From: Brevibacterium spongiae
GTDB taxonomy: Bacteria; Actinomycetota; Actinomycetes; Actinomycetales; Brevibacteriaceae
DNA: 64,000 bases
Direction: 5' to 3'
Assembly (NCBI RefSeq): GCF_026168515.1
Contig: NZ_CP093443.1
Coordinates: forward strand, 1,984,001-2,048,000
Part shown: positions 27,801 through 36,108 of the stretch, piece by piece
Numbering within the stretch: position 1 is the first letter of the stretch
Layout: each line of letters begins with the position of its first letter
Program-made: the position numbers and the translations under genes
The notes under the pieces: generated by a model
Seen by the model: only the letters and a program-made list of their open reading frames with translations
Databases searched by the model: none
What the model was told of the DNA's origin: nothing

Positions 27801-27922
27801 TCGAGGCCACGGCCCGCCTGCTCGGCTATGCCGCAGGCGAGGGCCATGACCTCGAAGACGACTATCTGCGCACGACCCGGCATGCGCGTGCCGTCATGGA
27901 GCACCGCTTCTACGGCTTCTGA
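24881..27922 (+). CDS. glnE: Bifunctional glutamine synthetase adenylyltransferase/adenylyl-removing enzyme
   Basis: A 1013-residue protein with two nucleotidyltransferase halves. The N-terminal adenylyl-removing domain has the GKTGARELNYVSDVDVVFVLD motif near residue 230, and the C-terminal adenylyltransferase domain has GRWGGREIGYFSDADAMYV near residue 733. It adenylylates and deadenylylates GlnA in response to nitrogen status. I give the ATG at 24881; an in-frame GTG at 24872 overlaps the glnA2 stop (GTGA) and is equally possible for coupled translation. The target glnA lies about 2 kb downstream. Confidence 0.95.
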   Translation: MAGITSRTTSVPEATARFLHELDELLGQPLATDSRFVDLLMATPDPHGAALGLLRVVEAAGKDSAALLKAVRSGTSDSLAEDELNRPLLARLLAVMGTSEAMVDHLVRHPDSLPLLLAPDAFLLISTPAASAVALREDMLRAVGADPADSAPQAAVTGDEGIKALRRTYRDAVLRLVADDLAAEAPEEIVDHVMAVLSDLAAAALDAALAIARAEADGGGDVRLAVIALGKTGARELNYVSDVDVVFVLDSAADEDTRSLATDLAQRTRAVLSDAGGEPALWEVDTALRPEGKAGALVRTLSEFEHYYADIAQNWEFQALLKARPIAGDVGVGDQFSQSLLPLVWKAASREGFIDGIRSMRRRVVDLIPAAEAPRQIKLGRGGLRDVEFSAQMLQLVHGRTDEDIRTPNTLVALEELGEHGYIGQQDASVFSTAYRFMRVVEHRVQIPRMMRNALIPDDDGKLRMLARSVFRSGSRTGARLEETRRDFARQVTRLHEQIFYRPILEAAVGVHGAVVDAHKRGSSLQAAADRLQAFGYRDPQGSLGHIKALTTGVSRTAMVIKQVLPALLDWFSDGVEPDRALLAFRRLSESLASSGWFLKMLRDSGLAAKSVADVLSLSGYATELLLRQPAAVAWLDKFDNLTARDQKVLTAEVDGLLRRHGAVAVTPIRETYSRELLRIALRDVLDVGDRAEIPGDLSDLMDLAVRGALEAVRTDLDAPEIPDYEFAVIAMGRWGGREIGYFSDADAMYVFRPKNDGLDAEAKGRLSKHLNKVALQLSTRLKASEGAQGVDLDADLRPEGKNGPLVRSFSSFQAYYAKWSQPWEAQALLRARPVAGDEDLIKDFLSLIDPLRYPTQMPQKALTQVRTLKARMEDERLPRNADKRRHLKLGRGSLSDVEWTVQLIQLEHGHELEGLRTTSTLQALEAATEAGLLPVEDAQQLAAAWQLATDVRSAVMLFRGRTAESLPGDHTELEATARLLGYAAGEGHDLEDDYLRTTRHARAVMEHRFYGF

Positions 27923-27968
27923 GCGGCTCCGGACGGCTGCACGCAGCCCGGCTGCTGTGCACCGCCGG

Positions 27969-29435
27969 TCAGTCGTCGAATTCGAGTCCGAGGAGTGCGT
28001 TCTCGACGACCTCGGGCAGGGCCGGGTGGATCCAGTACTGCCCGGTGGCCACCTCGTCGGCGGTCTGTCCGAACGCCATCGCCTGAATGAGCGGTTGGAT
28101 GAGCATCGAGGCTTCGTGCCCGACGATGGATGCGCCGAGGATGAGTCGGCTCTGACGGTCGGCGATGATCTTCACGATGCCGGGGTCATCAGCCATCGCC
28201 CAGCCGTAGGCGACATCCGAGAACTGCTGGACCTTGACGGTGATGTCGTGGCCGGCGCCCTTCGCCTCCTGTTCGCTCATCCCGAGGTAAGCGACCTGAG
28301 GGGAGGAGAAGACTGCTCCTGGCACGGCGTGGTGATTGACTGCGGCGAGGTCATCCTCGCGGGCGGCTCCAGGCTGACCTGCAGCGACATCGGCGTCGAG
28401 GTTGCGTCCGACGATCTTCGCCTCATGATTGGCCACATGCTTGAGCTGGTGGGGTGAGCAGATGTCGCCGAGCGCGAAGACACCGGGCACCGGCGCGCCC
28501 GCCGACAGCACGCGCTGATGGCGATCGACTGCCAGCCGCTGTCCGTCGGTGACATCGAACCCGGCGGCGGCGACATCGAGTTCGGCGGTGTTCGGGACGC
28601 GGCCGGTCGCGATGAGGACTCCGTCAGCGGTGATCGTCTCCGGCAGATCCACCTCGCCGAGGCGACCGCTGGGCTCGAGGCCGAGCGTGACCTCGCCGTC
28701 GGCGACGTCGATGTGCTTGGCCTGGGCACCGTGGAGGACGGAATGGGAGGAGTCGAAGATGCGGGTGAACTCATCGGCCGCCTCGGCGTCGATGCTGCCC
28801 AGCAGTCGGGCACCGCGGGCAAGCACGGTGACCTCGGTGCCGAGGGCGGAGAAGACGTGGGCGAACTCCATGGCGATGATGCCGGAGCCGATGATGACCA
28901 GGCGCCGCGGTTGGCCCGAGCGCCGCATCACAGTGTTCGAGGTGAACACCGGATAGTCCGCTTCGTCGACGCGTGCGGCGTCGAGTCCCTCGATGGAGGG
29001 CACGACAGGGTGGGCACCGGCGGCGATGACGATGCGATCAGCGGTGATCTCCTCGCCCGAGGCAGTGCGCACGCTCTTCTGACCCGTGAAGTGAACGTGT
29101 TCGGTCACAACGGTGATATTCGGCTGTCGATCGCTGCTGCGGTAGTCGCGGCCCCCGGATTCGATGGCGTCGATGCGGGAGAAGATGCGGTCCTGGAGGC
29201 CTGCCCAATCGATCTGCGGGTGTGTGGGGGAGAGGTTGTAGCGGTCGGCCTGCGCGGCCTGTTCTGCCAGCGTCGCAGGGTAGACGAACATCTTCGTCGG
29301 GATGCAGCCGACATTGAGGCAGGTGCCCCCGAAATGCCATTCTTCGGCGATGGCCGTCTTCAGTCCCTTGAACCGCTTGTCGAGGAACATGTTCCCCGAA
29401 CCGGTGCCGATGAGCAGCAGATCGTAGTGCGTCAA
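27969..29435 (-). CDS. mtr: Mycothione reductase
   Basis: A 488-residue flavoprotein disulfide reductase. FAD binding is seen in DLLLIGTGSGNMFLD, the redox cysteines are Cys39 and Cys44 in GGTCLNVGCIPTK, the NAD(P) motif is IIGSGIIAMEFAHVF, and the C-terminal His-Glu pair is in HPALPEVVENAL. The Cys positions equal those of mycobacterial Mtr. It reduces oxidised mycothiol with NADPH. I choose the TTG at 29435 because GGAGGG sits 8 nt upstream; an earlier TTG at 29450 contains that same ribosome site and is unlikely. It converges with glnE. Confidence 0.92.
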   Translation of the reverse strand: MTHYDLLLIGTGSGNMFLDKRFKGLKTAIAEEWHFGGTCLNVGCIPTKMFVYPATLAEQAAQADRYNLSPTHPQIDWAGLQDRIFSRIDAIESGGRDYRSSDRQPNITVVTEHVHFTGQKSVRTASGEEITADRIVIAAGAHPVVPSIEGLDAARVDEADYPVFTSNTVMRRSGQPRRLVIIGSGIIAMEFAHVFSALGTEVTVLARGARLLGSIDAEAADEFTRIFDSSHSVLHGAQAKHIDVADGEVTLGLEPSGRLGEVDLPETITADGVLIATGRVPNTAELDVAAAGFDVTDGQRLAVDRHQRVLSAGAPVPGVFALGDICSPHQLKHVANHEAKIVGRNLDADVAAGQPGAAREDDLAAVNHHAVPGAVFSSPQVAYLGMSEQEAKGAGHDITVKVQQFSDVAYGWAMADDPGIVKIIADRQSRLILGASIVGHEASMLIQPLIQAMAFGQTADEVATGQYWIHPALPEVVENALLGLEFDD

Positions 29436-29496
29436 GGTCGAACCCTCCAATAGTCAGTGTTCCGGCCCGCAGGAGACGGGACGAAGATGCGAAAAG

Positions 29497-29524
29497 GCGC
29501 CACGGGTGAAAACCCGTGACGCCC
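29497..29524 (-). terminator. Rho-independent terminator of glnA
   Basis: The hairpin GGCGCCACGGGT-GAAA-ACCCGTGACGCC is followed on the minus strand by CTTTTCGC. It is 36 bp after the glnA stop. Confidence 0.85.
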
Positions 29525-29560
29525 TCACTCTATTCCCCTCTGGCGCAGTGCGCGCCGGGA

Positions 29561-30985
29561 TCAGAGTGCGTAGTAGAGCTCGAACTCGGTCGGAGTCGGA
29601 CGCAGGCGTGCGACATCGAGTTCGTTCTCACGCTTGATCCGGATCCAGGTTTCGATGAGATCGGGGGTGAACACGTCTCCTGCGGTGAGGAAGTCGTGAT
29701 CCTTCTCGAGTTCGATGAGCGCCTCGTCGAGCGTGCCCGGCACGAGCTTGATGTCCTTGGCTTCCTCCGGGGGCAGCTCGTAGAGGTCCTTGTCGATGGG
29801 CTCCGGCGGCTCGATGCGGTTGCGGATGCCGTCGATGCCGGCCATGAGCTGCGCGGAGAACGCGAGATAGGGGTTCGACGAGGGGTCGGGCACGCGGAAC
29901 TCGAGGCGCTTGGCCTTCGGGGAGGAGCCGGTGACCGGAATCCGGATCGCAGCCGAGCGGTTGCGTGCCGAGTACACGAGGTTGACCGGTGCTTCGTAGC
30001 CGGGGACGAGCCGCCGGTAGGAGTTGATCGTCGGGTTCGTGAACGCCAGCACGGCACCGGCATGCTCGATGAGTCCGCCGATGTACCAGCGGGCGAGGTC
30101 GGACAGTCCGCCGTACCCGTTCTCGTCGTAGAAGAGGGGCTCACCGTTCTTCCACAGCGACTGGTGGCAGTGCATGCCGGATCCGTTGTCGTCGAACAGC
30201 GGCTTGGGCATGAAGGTCGCTGACTTCCCGAGCTCGAACGCGGTGTTCTTGATCACGTACTTGAAATCGAGCAGCTGATCACCGGCATGCTGGAGAGTCT
30301 TGAACTTGTAGTTGATCTCCTGCTGACCGGCGGTGCCGACCTCGTGGTGGGCCCGCTCCATCTCGAAGCCGATCTGCTCAAGTGTCAGCGACATCTTGTC
30401 GCGGATGTCGGCGTACTGATCCTGCGGGGAGACAGGGAAGTAGCCGCCCTTGAACGGAGTCTTGTAGCCCTGGTTGCCGCCGGGCTCGTCGGTGCCCGTG
30501 TCCCAAGCGGCCTCCTGGGAGCCGATCTTGTAGAAGCTGCTGCCCGGAGTGTTCTCGTAGCGGATGGAGTCGAAGAGGTAGAACTCCGCCTCGGCGCCGA
30601 AGAAGACGGTATCGGCGATGCCGGTCGATTCGAGGTAGGCCTCGGCCTTCGCCGCCACCTGGCGCGGGTCCCGGGAGTAGGGCTCATCCGTGAAAGGGTC
30701 GACGATCGAGTGGGTGACGACGAGGGTCTTGGCCTCACGGAACGGATCGATGTACGCGGAGGTGACATCGGCGAGCAGCTTCATATCGGATTCGTGGATG
30801 CCCTGGAAGCCCGTGATGGAGGACCCGTCGAAGAGCAGACCTTCGGTGATCTCCTCCGTGCCGTAGGAGGCAGCGGGGAGGTTGAAATGCTGGACCACAC
30901 CGGGCAGGTCGCAGAAACGGACATCGACGAATTTGACGTCGTTGTCCGAAATGTAGTTGACGAGTTCTTCAGCAGACGAGAACAC
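29561..30985 (-). CDS. glnA: Glutamine synthetase, type I
   Basis: A 474-residue GSI-beta enzyme making glutamine from glutamate, ammonia and ATP. Motifs include [40 protein letters not shown] and the adenylylation tyrosine Tyr402 in [15 protein letters not shown], the target of GlnE. The GTG start follows AGGAG by 8 nt. Upstream on the coding strand lies a pair of GAAAC boxes resembling GlnR sites, and a strong terminator follows. It is divergent from the RDD gene, as in Mycobacterium. Confidence 0.96.
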   Translation of the reverse strand: MFSSAEELVNYISDNDVKFVDVRFCDLPGVVQHFNLPAASYGTEEITEGLLFDGSSITGFQGIHESDMKLLADVTSAYIDPFREAKTLVVTHSIVDPFTDEPYSRDPRQVAAKAEAYLESTGIADTVFFGAEAEFYLFDSIRYENTPGSSFYKIGSQEAAWDTGTDEPGGNQGYKTPFKGGYFPVSPQDQYADIRDKMSLTLEQIGFEMERAHHEVGTAGQQEINYKFKTLQHAGDQLLDFKYVIKNTAFELGKSATFMPKPLFDDNGSGMHCHQSLWKNGEPLFYDENGYGGLSDLARWYIGGLIEHAGAVLAFTNPTINSYRRLVPGYEAPVNLVYSARNRSAAIRIPVTGSSPKAKRLEFRVPDPSSNPYLAFSAQLMAGIDGIRNRIEPPEPIDKDLYELPPEEAKDIKLVPGTLDEALIELEKDHDFLTAGDVFTPDLIETWIRIKRENELDVARLRPTPTEFELYYAL

Positions 30986-31034
30986 TTAGGTCTCCTAGTT
31001 CGAGTACGGTGGCCGTTTGTCGTGACCACGCTCA

Positions 31035-31089
31035 ATCCTAGTCGCCCCAGAATGAAGTAGTGATGACGCTCATGTTTCGGGCATGTTTC
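31035..31089 (-). promoter_or_regulatory. glnA promoter region with GlnR-like boxes
   Basis: On the minus strand two GAAAC half-sites 6 nt apart (complement of 31074-31078 and 31085-31089) resemble the a/b boxes of actinobacterial GlnR sites. A -10 TAGGAT follows downstream without a good -35, as expected of an activator-dependent promoter. Confidence 0.5.
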
Positions 31090-31116
31090 CTGAGGATTCA
31101 CTCAGGCCGGATTTCG

Positions 31117-31122
31117 TAGGCT
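31117..31122 (+). promoter_or_regulatory. -10 element of the RDD gene
   Basis: TAGGCT is followed by GGGAGG and then the GTG start, giving a leaderless or near-leaderless transcript. Confidence 0.45.
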
Positions 31123-31128
31123 GGGAGG

Positions 31129-31569
31129 GTGATCAATCGTGACGACCTCGGTTCCTGGCTCGAAGGACCCCGGTTCGACAGGGAAGAAGACGACTGGCCC
31201 GGCAAGCGGCTCGGTCTGCCTGTCTCCGGCTCGCATTCTCTGGCACCTGCGTGGAAGCGGATCCTCGCACTCATCGTCGACTGGCTGATGTGCCTGGCGA
31301 TCGCCAATGCCATCGACCCGACGAACCCGATTCTGGCACCGGCCTTCTTCGCCCTGGAGAACTTCCTGCTCGTCGGCACGCTCGGGTATTCGGTCGGCCA
31401 TCGCATCTTCGGCATCGAAGTGCGCAGACTCTCCGGACACGTGCCCGGGCTCCTCAAGTCACTCATCCGGGCTGTGCTCGTCGTCCTCGTCGTGCCTGCC
31501 CTCATTTTCAATCGTGACAACCGCGGACTGCACGACCTCGCAGCTGGCACAGTGATCCTCCGCCGCTGA
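31129..31569 (+). CDS. RDD family membrane protein
   Basis: A 146-residue protein with three hydrophobic segments (about residues 44-62, 72-96 and 112-127). The RDD signature appears as the Arg and Asp in WKRILALIVDWL and the later DNRGLHDLAAGT. Function is not established; RDD proteins in other bacteria have been linked to ion transport. The gene is divergent from glnA and convergent with DUF4191, the same neighbourhood as in Mycobacterium (glnA1, RDD, DUF4191, lipA, lipB). Confidence 0.88.
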   Translation: MINRDDLGSWLEGPRFDREEDDWPGKRLGLPVSGSHSLAPAWKRILALIVDWLMCLAIANAIDPTNPILAPAFFALENFLLVGTLGYSVGHRIFGIEVRRLSGHVPGLLKSLIRAVLVVLVVPALIFNRDNRGLHDLAAGTVILRR

Positions 31570-31582
31570 CCCACCCCTCTTA

Positions 31583-31638
31583 CTACCTGACGGGTCCCCA
31601 GCAACCTGGCGCCAGGTTGCTGGGGACCCGTCAGGTAG
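31583..31638. repeat. 56-bp palindrome, copy 2 (perfect)
   Basis: A perfect 56-bp inverted repeat, CTACCTGACGGGTCCCC...GGGGACCCGTCAGGTAG, centred on GGCGCC. It lies 13 bp after the RDD stop, between convergent genes. It differs from copy 1 (21825-21880) at only a few bases. Confidence 0.92.
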
Positions 31639-31653
31639 CAACTGGGGGATGTG

Positions 31654-31690
31654 GAAGCGGCGCCGACTCTCAGTGAGTCGGCGCCGCTTC
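31654..31690 (-). terminator. Hairpin terminator after the DUF4191 gene
   Basis: A 16-bp perfect stem (GAAGCGGCGCCGACTC and complement) with the 5-nt loop TCAGT, just downstream of the DUF4191 stop. No T tract follows. Confidence 0.7.
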
Positions 31691-31749
31691 AGTGTGCGAC
31701 AGAGTGCGATCGTGCGATCGGGACGGCGTTGCCGCCGTCTCGTCTCAGA

Positions 31750-32487
31750 TCAGCGTCCGCGCATGGCCTTGTGGTTCGGACGGGCCTTGTTCGGGTCGAT
31801 GCCCTTGGGAATCGGGGGACGCGTGCCCTGCGTGCCCAGCGCCGCCAGACGATTGCGCACGGCCAGCACCTCGGCACGATTGAGTTTGCGCGGCAGCTTC
31901 TGCACTGTCGGAACGACCTGCTTCATCGTCAGCTGGCCCTCTTCCTTCCCGCCCTGAAAGGTGTGGACGGGAACGTTGGGCAGAATGCGCTCGTGGCGCT
32001 TCTTCTCCTTGGCCAGCAGCTTCGCACTGCGTCCCTTGGGCCCCTCGCTGAGCAGCACGACACCGGAACGACCGGTCGAGCGGAAGACGAGGTCACGGCT
32101 CTTCGGGTCGGCGGCGATCGGCTTCTCATCCATGAGGTAACCGCGACGAGCAGTATTGAGAACGGCACCGAAAGCACCCGGCTGCCCGTCCATCTGCGCG
32201 AACGCCGCGGTCTCGGCGAACCGTCCGAGCATGAACATGCCCAACAGCAGACCGAGCATGAAACCGAGGATCGTCGTGAAGATCGCAGTGGTTCCGCCGA
32301 TGAGCAGGCCCACGAGGAGCCCGATGAGCGTGAGGCCGAGCACCGCCGCAGCCAGGAGCCACGGAGTCGCCTTATTGTGCTTGGCGGACAGCTCATAGAC
32401 CTGCCGCATCTGGGCCAGACGACCAGGTTTCTTGTTCGGATCCTTCGGCTTGCGCCGGAAAAGTCCCTTGCGGGGTTCTTCGCTCAT
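31750..32487 (-). CDS. DUF4191 membrane protein
   Basis: A 245-residue protein with a basic N-terminus, two long adjacent hydrophobic segments (about residues 40-88) and a cytosolic C-terminal domain rich in basic residues. It matches the actinobacterial DUF4191 family, always near lipA/lipB. Function is unknown; the conserved link with lipoate genes may be historical or functional. The ATG at 32487 is chosen because the upstream codons lack similarity. It lies 55 bp after lipA on the same strand. Confidence 0.85.
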   Translation of the reverse strand: MSEEPRKGLFRRKPKDPNKKPGRLAQMRQVYELSAKHNKATPWLLAAAVLGLTLIGLLVGLLIGGTTAIFTTILGFMLGLLLGMFMLGRFAETAAFAQMDGQPGAFGAVLNTARRGYLMDEKPIAADPKSRDLVFRSTGRSGVVLLSEGPKGRSAKLLAKEKKRHERILPNVPVHTFQGGKEEGQLTMKQVVPTVQKLPRKLNRAEVLAVRNRLAALGTQGTRPPIPKGIDPNKARPNHKAMRGR

Positions 32488-32542
32488 TCTCTCACTTGCT
32501 CTAGCGGGGCGTCGCGGCGATGCCACGTGGTGGCGAACGCCT

Positions 32543-33595
32543 TCATTGCTCAGCAGTCAAGTCTACCTCTTCGCCGGGACCGAAGGTATCCACGACGGCC
32601 TGAGCTTCCTGCTTCGCTGGGGTGTGCTTGTCCAGGTGCTGCAGGTGAGAGGGGATCTGCTCCCCGCGCCTGCGCATCGCAGTCGCCCAGAGGCGACCGG
32701 CACGGTAGGACGAACGCACGAGCGGACCCGACATGACACCGAGGAACCCGATCTCCTCGGCGGCATCGCGGAGCATCACGAAGTCGGCCGGCTTGACCCA
32801 CCGGGTCACGGGATGGTGCCTGGGGGAGGGGCGCAGGTACTGGGTGATCGTGATGAGATCGCATCCGGCGTCGTGGAGGTCCTGGAGTGCGGAGATGATC
32901 TCATCGTTCGTCTCGCCCATCCCGAGGATGAGGTTCGACTTCGTGACCAGTCCGGCCTCCCGGGCCTGAGTGATCACGGACAGCGAGCGCTCGTATCGGA
33001 ATGCGGGCCGGATGCGCTTGAAGATGCGCGGGACCGTCTCGACGTTGTGGGCGAGCACCTCGGGGCGGGAGGAGAAGACCTCGGCGAGCTGATCGGGCTT
33101 CGCATTGAAGTCCGGAATGAGCAGCTCGACTCCGGTGCCGCGACCGTCGACGTATTCGAGATCGTGGATCTGGCGCACCGTCTCGGCATACAGCCAGGCG
33201 CCGCCGTCCTCGAGGTCGTCGCGGGCGACGCCGGTGATCGTGGAATAGCGCAATCCCATCTCCGCCACCGAGGCGGCCACACGGCGAGGCTCGTCCGCGT
33301 CGAATTCCGCCGGTTTGCCGGTGTCGATCTGACAGAAGTCGCAGCGCCGGGTGCACTGTTCGCCGCCGATGAGGAAGGTCGCCTCGCGGTCCTCCCAGCA
33401 TTCGAAGATGTTCGGGCAGCCGGCTTCCTCGCACACTGTGTGCAGGTCCTGCTTGCGCACGAGCGACTTGAGCGAGGTGTACTCGGGTCCGATGTGGGCC
33501 TTGGCCTTGATCCAGGCGGGCTTGTCCTCGATCGGCGTCTCGGAGTTGCGTGCCTCGACTCGCAGCATGCGGCGGCCTTCTGGTGCAATCGTCAT
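32543..33595 (-). CDS. lipA: Lipoyl synthase
   Basis: A 350-residue radical SAM enzyme that inserts two sulfurs into octanoyl groups on lipoyl domains. Both clusters are visible: the auxiliary cluster cysteines in [12 protein letters not shown] and the SAM cluster CTRRCDFC. It acts on the octanoylated E2 (two lipoyl domains, 36109-37989) and on GcvH if present. AGGAGA lies 7 nt before the ATG. It follows lipB by 10 bp, so lipB-lipA form an operon. Confidence 0.97.
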   Translation of the reverse strand: MTIAPEGRRMLRVEARNSETPIEDKPAWIKAKAHIGPEYTSLKSLVRKQDLHTVCEEAGCPNIFECWEDREATFLIGGEQCTRRCDFCQIDTGKPAEFDADEPRRVAASVAEMGLRYSTITGVARDDLEDGGAWLYAETVRQIHDLEYVDGRGTGVELLIPDFNAKPDQLAEVFSSRPEVLAHNVETVPRIFKRIRPAFRYERSLSVITQAREAGLVTKSNLILGMGETNDEIISALQDLHDAGCDLITITQYLRPSPRHHPVTRWVKPADFVMLRDAAEEIGFLGVMSGPLVRSSYRAGRLWATAMRRRGEQIPSHLQHLDKHTPAKQEAQAVVDTFGPGEEVDLTAEQ

Positions 33596-33605
33596 CGGAG
33601 TTCTC

Positions 33606-34244
33606 CTAGGCAGTGATGGTTTCTTGCAGAATCTCGTCGAGGCGGCCCGCCGTGTCCTCCGGCGTCACCGTCCGTCCGATCTCTGCGCTGATGGAAGTCG
33701 TGTCGGCGTCCGTGATCCCGCAGGCGATGATGTTCTCATACGCGCCGAGATCGTTGCTGCAGTTGAGCGCCAAGCCGTGCATCGTCACGCCTTCGTGGAT
33801 GCGGATGCCGATGGCACCGACTTTGCGATCGCGGCGGATTCCGTCGCCGAGCAGCCAGACCCCGGCGCGCCCGTCGACGGTCGTGGCTTCAAGCCCGTAT
33901 TCGGCGAGCAGCGTGATCATCGCGTCTTCGAGCTGAGACACGAAGAGACGGACGTCCTTGGGGTCGTTGAGGCGGTAGATGAAGTAGGCGACGAGCTGAC
34001 CCGGACCGTGCCAGGTGATCTTTCCTCCGCGATCGACGTCGATGACTTCGGTGCCATCGGCCGGGAGGTCGGCCGCCTCGGTGCGCTTTCCGGCGGTGTA
34101 GACCGGGGAGTGTTCGAGGTACAGGACCGTCGACTCCCTGTCTCCGGCGAGCACCTCTTCGTGATATCTCTTCTGCATGTCCCAGGTCTGCTGATAGTCC
34201 GAGAGGACCGGAGCGAACCCGAGCGTTTCTGTGGCCAGGGGCAT
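33606..34244 (-). CDS. lipB: Octanoyl-(acyl-carrier-protein)-protein N-octanoyltransferase
   Basis: A 212-residue LipB that moves octanoate from ACP to the lipoyl lysine of E2. It has the [13 protein letters not shown] region, the catalytic lysine in [23 protein letters not shown] and the cysteine in NIIACGI. It is the first gene of lipB-lipA (and perhaps DUF4191). A -10 TAGTGT (34251-34256) with GGAGCC between it and the ATG is identical to the arrangement before the nif3-like gene. Confidence 0.96.
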   Translation of the reverse strand: MPLATETLGFAPVLSDYQQTWDMQKRYHEEVLAGDRESTVLYLEHSPVYTAGKRTEAADLPADGTEVIDVDRGGKITWHGPGQLVAYFIYRLNDPKDVRLFVSQLEDAMITLLAEYGLEATTVDGRAGVWLLGDGIRRDRKVGAIGIRIHEGVTMHGLALNCSNDLGAYENIIACGITDADTTSISAEIGRTVTPEDTAGRLDEILQETITA

Positions 34245-34250
34245 GGCTCC

Positions 34251-34256
34251 ACACTA
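34251..34256 (-). promoter_or_regulatory. -10 element of lipB
   Basis: On the minus strand TAGTGT is followed by GGAGCC and ATG, implying a leaderless or very short leader. Confidence 0.5.
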
Positions 34257-34401
34257 TGACTCTTGCACCGCGGGTTCAATCTGGGCGCTGACGTTCGAGA
34301 AGGGCTCTTCGAAAATGTGACCCTTGACAACACGCCCGTCACGCGCGCACCATTAAACATCAACAAACGACTTCAACTTGCATCAATGGAGATGACGAAA
34401 C

Positions 34402-36024
34402 ATGACATGGGAGTTTCAGGCGATGATCTCCGACGACGTCTGCACCGTCATCGGACCCGCGGGCGAGAGCGCGTGGGGAATCGACAACGGCGACGTCGAT
34501 GCCGGCAGCCCTGAGAGCCTGGGCACCGCCGAGGTGGATCTGCCCACCGGGCGACGGACTCTGCTGCTCGTGCGTGCTCTGCCCGGCGGCCTCGTTCTCG
34601 ACGTGGTGCGTGCCTATCAGGGACTGACCGAGCCGGAGCTGTGCACCCTGTTCCTCGGCGTCGTCTCCGAACTCGGAGACTGTTCACGTCCCGAAGAGCG
34701 CCTGAGCCTGCGGGCGTTCGGACTCGATTCGGTGGGCAGGCCCACGCTCATCCCCGGTATCACGACAGCCTTGGTCACCTCACCGCGCCGGGCCGTGGGG
34801 GAGATGCTCTATCACGCCGCAGTCGGGCGCCCCTGGGCCGAATGCCTGCTCCCGGTCAATCTCGCCCTGTCTGATTCGTCACAGACCCTGCGGGCCGTCG
34901 TCGCCGACCTGCTGGCAGATTCCTCCGCCGACTCGGGGCTGAGTGCGGCACTCACCGAGGTGGCCGAAGCGATGCGGGCACTCGCCGTTCCGGTTCCGCT
35001 GCCGCTGGTCCCGGCGGATCGTGATCTCGCCCCCGAAACGGCGTTGACGGCGCGTCTGCGAGCCGCATCCGACCATCCCCTGGGGCGGGTGCGGGAGCAG
35101 CGCACCGAGGCACTGGTCGGCACTGCTGACGGGGTCCCCGCCGGGTATCGTCCGGAGGCGAGCCTGCCCGCCGAGGTCCGTCTCGCGGCAGTCGGCAGGA
35201 CGACGCTCGGGGCGGGGCACGGCACGGCGGCGACAGGTGCCGAACCGGACTCGGAGCCTGCAGGCCCGACGCCACCGCACCAGGGTTCGCCGGCGACTGC
35301 TCTGCGCGCGGCGAGCAGACGGTCTCAGCGAAGGAGGTCAGGGTCACGCCCGAGACGGGCGATGCCCGCAATCCGTCGGTGGGTGCTCGGACTGTTCGAG
35401 GCCCGGCCGCATCGCCTCAAGCCGTCCTTCCGGAGTCGCTGGTTCGTCGCGGCGGCCCTCTGCCTCACCGTGGTCGGTGGGTTCGTCGTCTGGCGATCGT
35501 GGACGGCCGCCGATTCCGCTCAGCCGACGGAGGTGGTGGGGTCTCAGAACGAACAGAGCCCTCACACAACTCAGGACCCCGAGGCGGAACCGGGTCCTGA
35601 AAGGGAACCGGGCCCTGAAAAAGAGGCGAGCCCTGATGAGGAGGCCAACGATGCGGCTCAGGTGAGCGCCGAAGATGTGGCCGATGTGCTCACTCGGCTC
35701 TGCGCCGACCGCGCCCAGGCGCTCAGTGACGGCGACGCGGCAGCCTTGAGTGAACTCACCGTGCCCGGGTCCGCTGCGGCCGCCGCAGATGAGCTCATCG
35801 ACCATGCTGTGTATGCCGGCTCGGAATATTCCATTGAGGTCGACGCCGTGAATGTCGTGGAAGTCGGGGAGAACCGGATCGTCGCCTCGGCGACCATGCA
35901 CTCGAGCGCCGGCACCGGTGCCAGTGCCGAGGACTTCGGGGCGCAGTCGGTCGAATTCGTGCTCAAGCGCCTCGGCGAGGCATGGCGCGTCGAGCAGGTC
36001 ACAGAGCGGGCGAGCTCGTCGTGA
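34402..36024 (+). CDS. Unrecognised single-pass membrane protein with a degenerate kinase-like N-terminus and an NTF2-like extracellular domain
   Basis: A 540-residue protein I cannot assign to a named family. Residues 1-200 are cytosolic by position; FGLDSVGRPTLIPGI followed by AVGEMLYHAAVGRPW resembles, very loosely, the C-lobe pattern of bacterial Ser/Thr kinases without catalytic residues. Residues 200-345 are disordered and end in a basic stretch. A single transmembrane helix lies at about 347-366 (WFVAAALCLTVVGGFVVW). An acidic Pro/Glu linker follows, and residues 420-537 look like an NTF2/SnoaL-type domain. It is divergent from lipB and convergent with the E2 gene. The kinase comparison is tentative. 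Confidence 0.65.
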   Translation: MTWEFQAMISDDVCTVIGPAGESAWGIDNGDVDAGSPESLGTAEVDLPTGRRTLLLVRALPGGLVLDVVRAYQGLTEPELCTLFLGVVSELGDCSRPEERLSLRAFGLDSVGRPTLIPGITTALVTSPRRAVGEMLYHAAVGRPWAECLLPVNLALSDSSQTLRAVVADLLADSSADSGLSAALTEVAEAMRALAVPVPLPLVPADRDLAPETALTARLRAASDHPLGRVREQRTEALVGTADGVPAGYRPEASLPAEVRLAAVGRTTLGAGHGTAATGAEPDSEPAGPTPPHQGSPATALRAASRRSQRRRSGSRPRRAMPAIRRWVLGLFEARPHRLKPSFRSRWFVAAALCLTVVGGFVVWRSWTAADSAQPTEVVGSQNEQSPHTTQDPEAEPGPEREPGPEKEASPDEEANDAAQVSAEDVADVLTRLCADRAQALSDGDAAALSELTVPGSAAAAADELIDHAVYAGSEYSIEVDAVNVVEVGENRIVASATMHSSAGTGASAEDFGAQSVEFVLKRLGEAWRVEQVTERASSS

Positions 36025-36053
36025 GTGGCAAGGACGAACCTGTCGTGAATGGC

Positions 36054-36087
36054 CCGAGGGGCCGACCAGGAATGGTCGGCCCCTCGG
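36054..36087. terminator. Bidirectional hairpin terminator
   Basis: A perfect 15-bp stem (CCGAGGGGCCGACCA and complement) with GGAA loop, located between the convergent membrane-protein gene and the E2 gene. Confidence 0.8.
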
Positions 36088-36108
36088 CTACGTCATGGAG
36101 AGGAAGAC

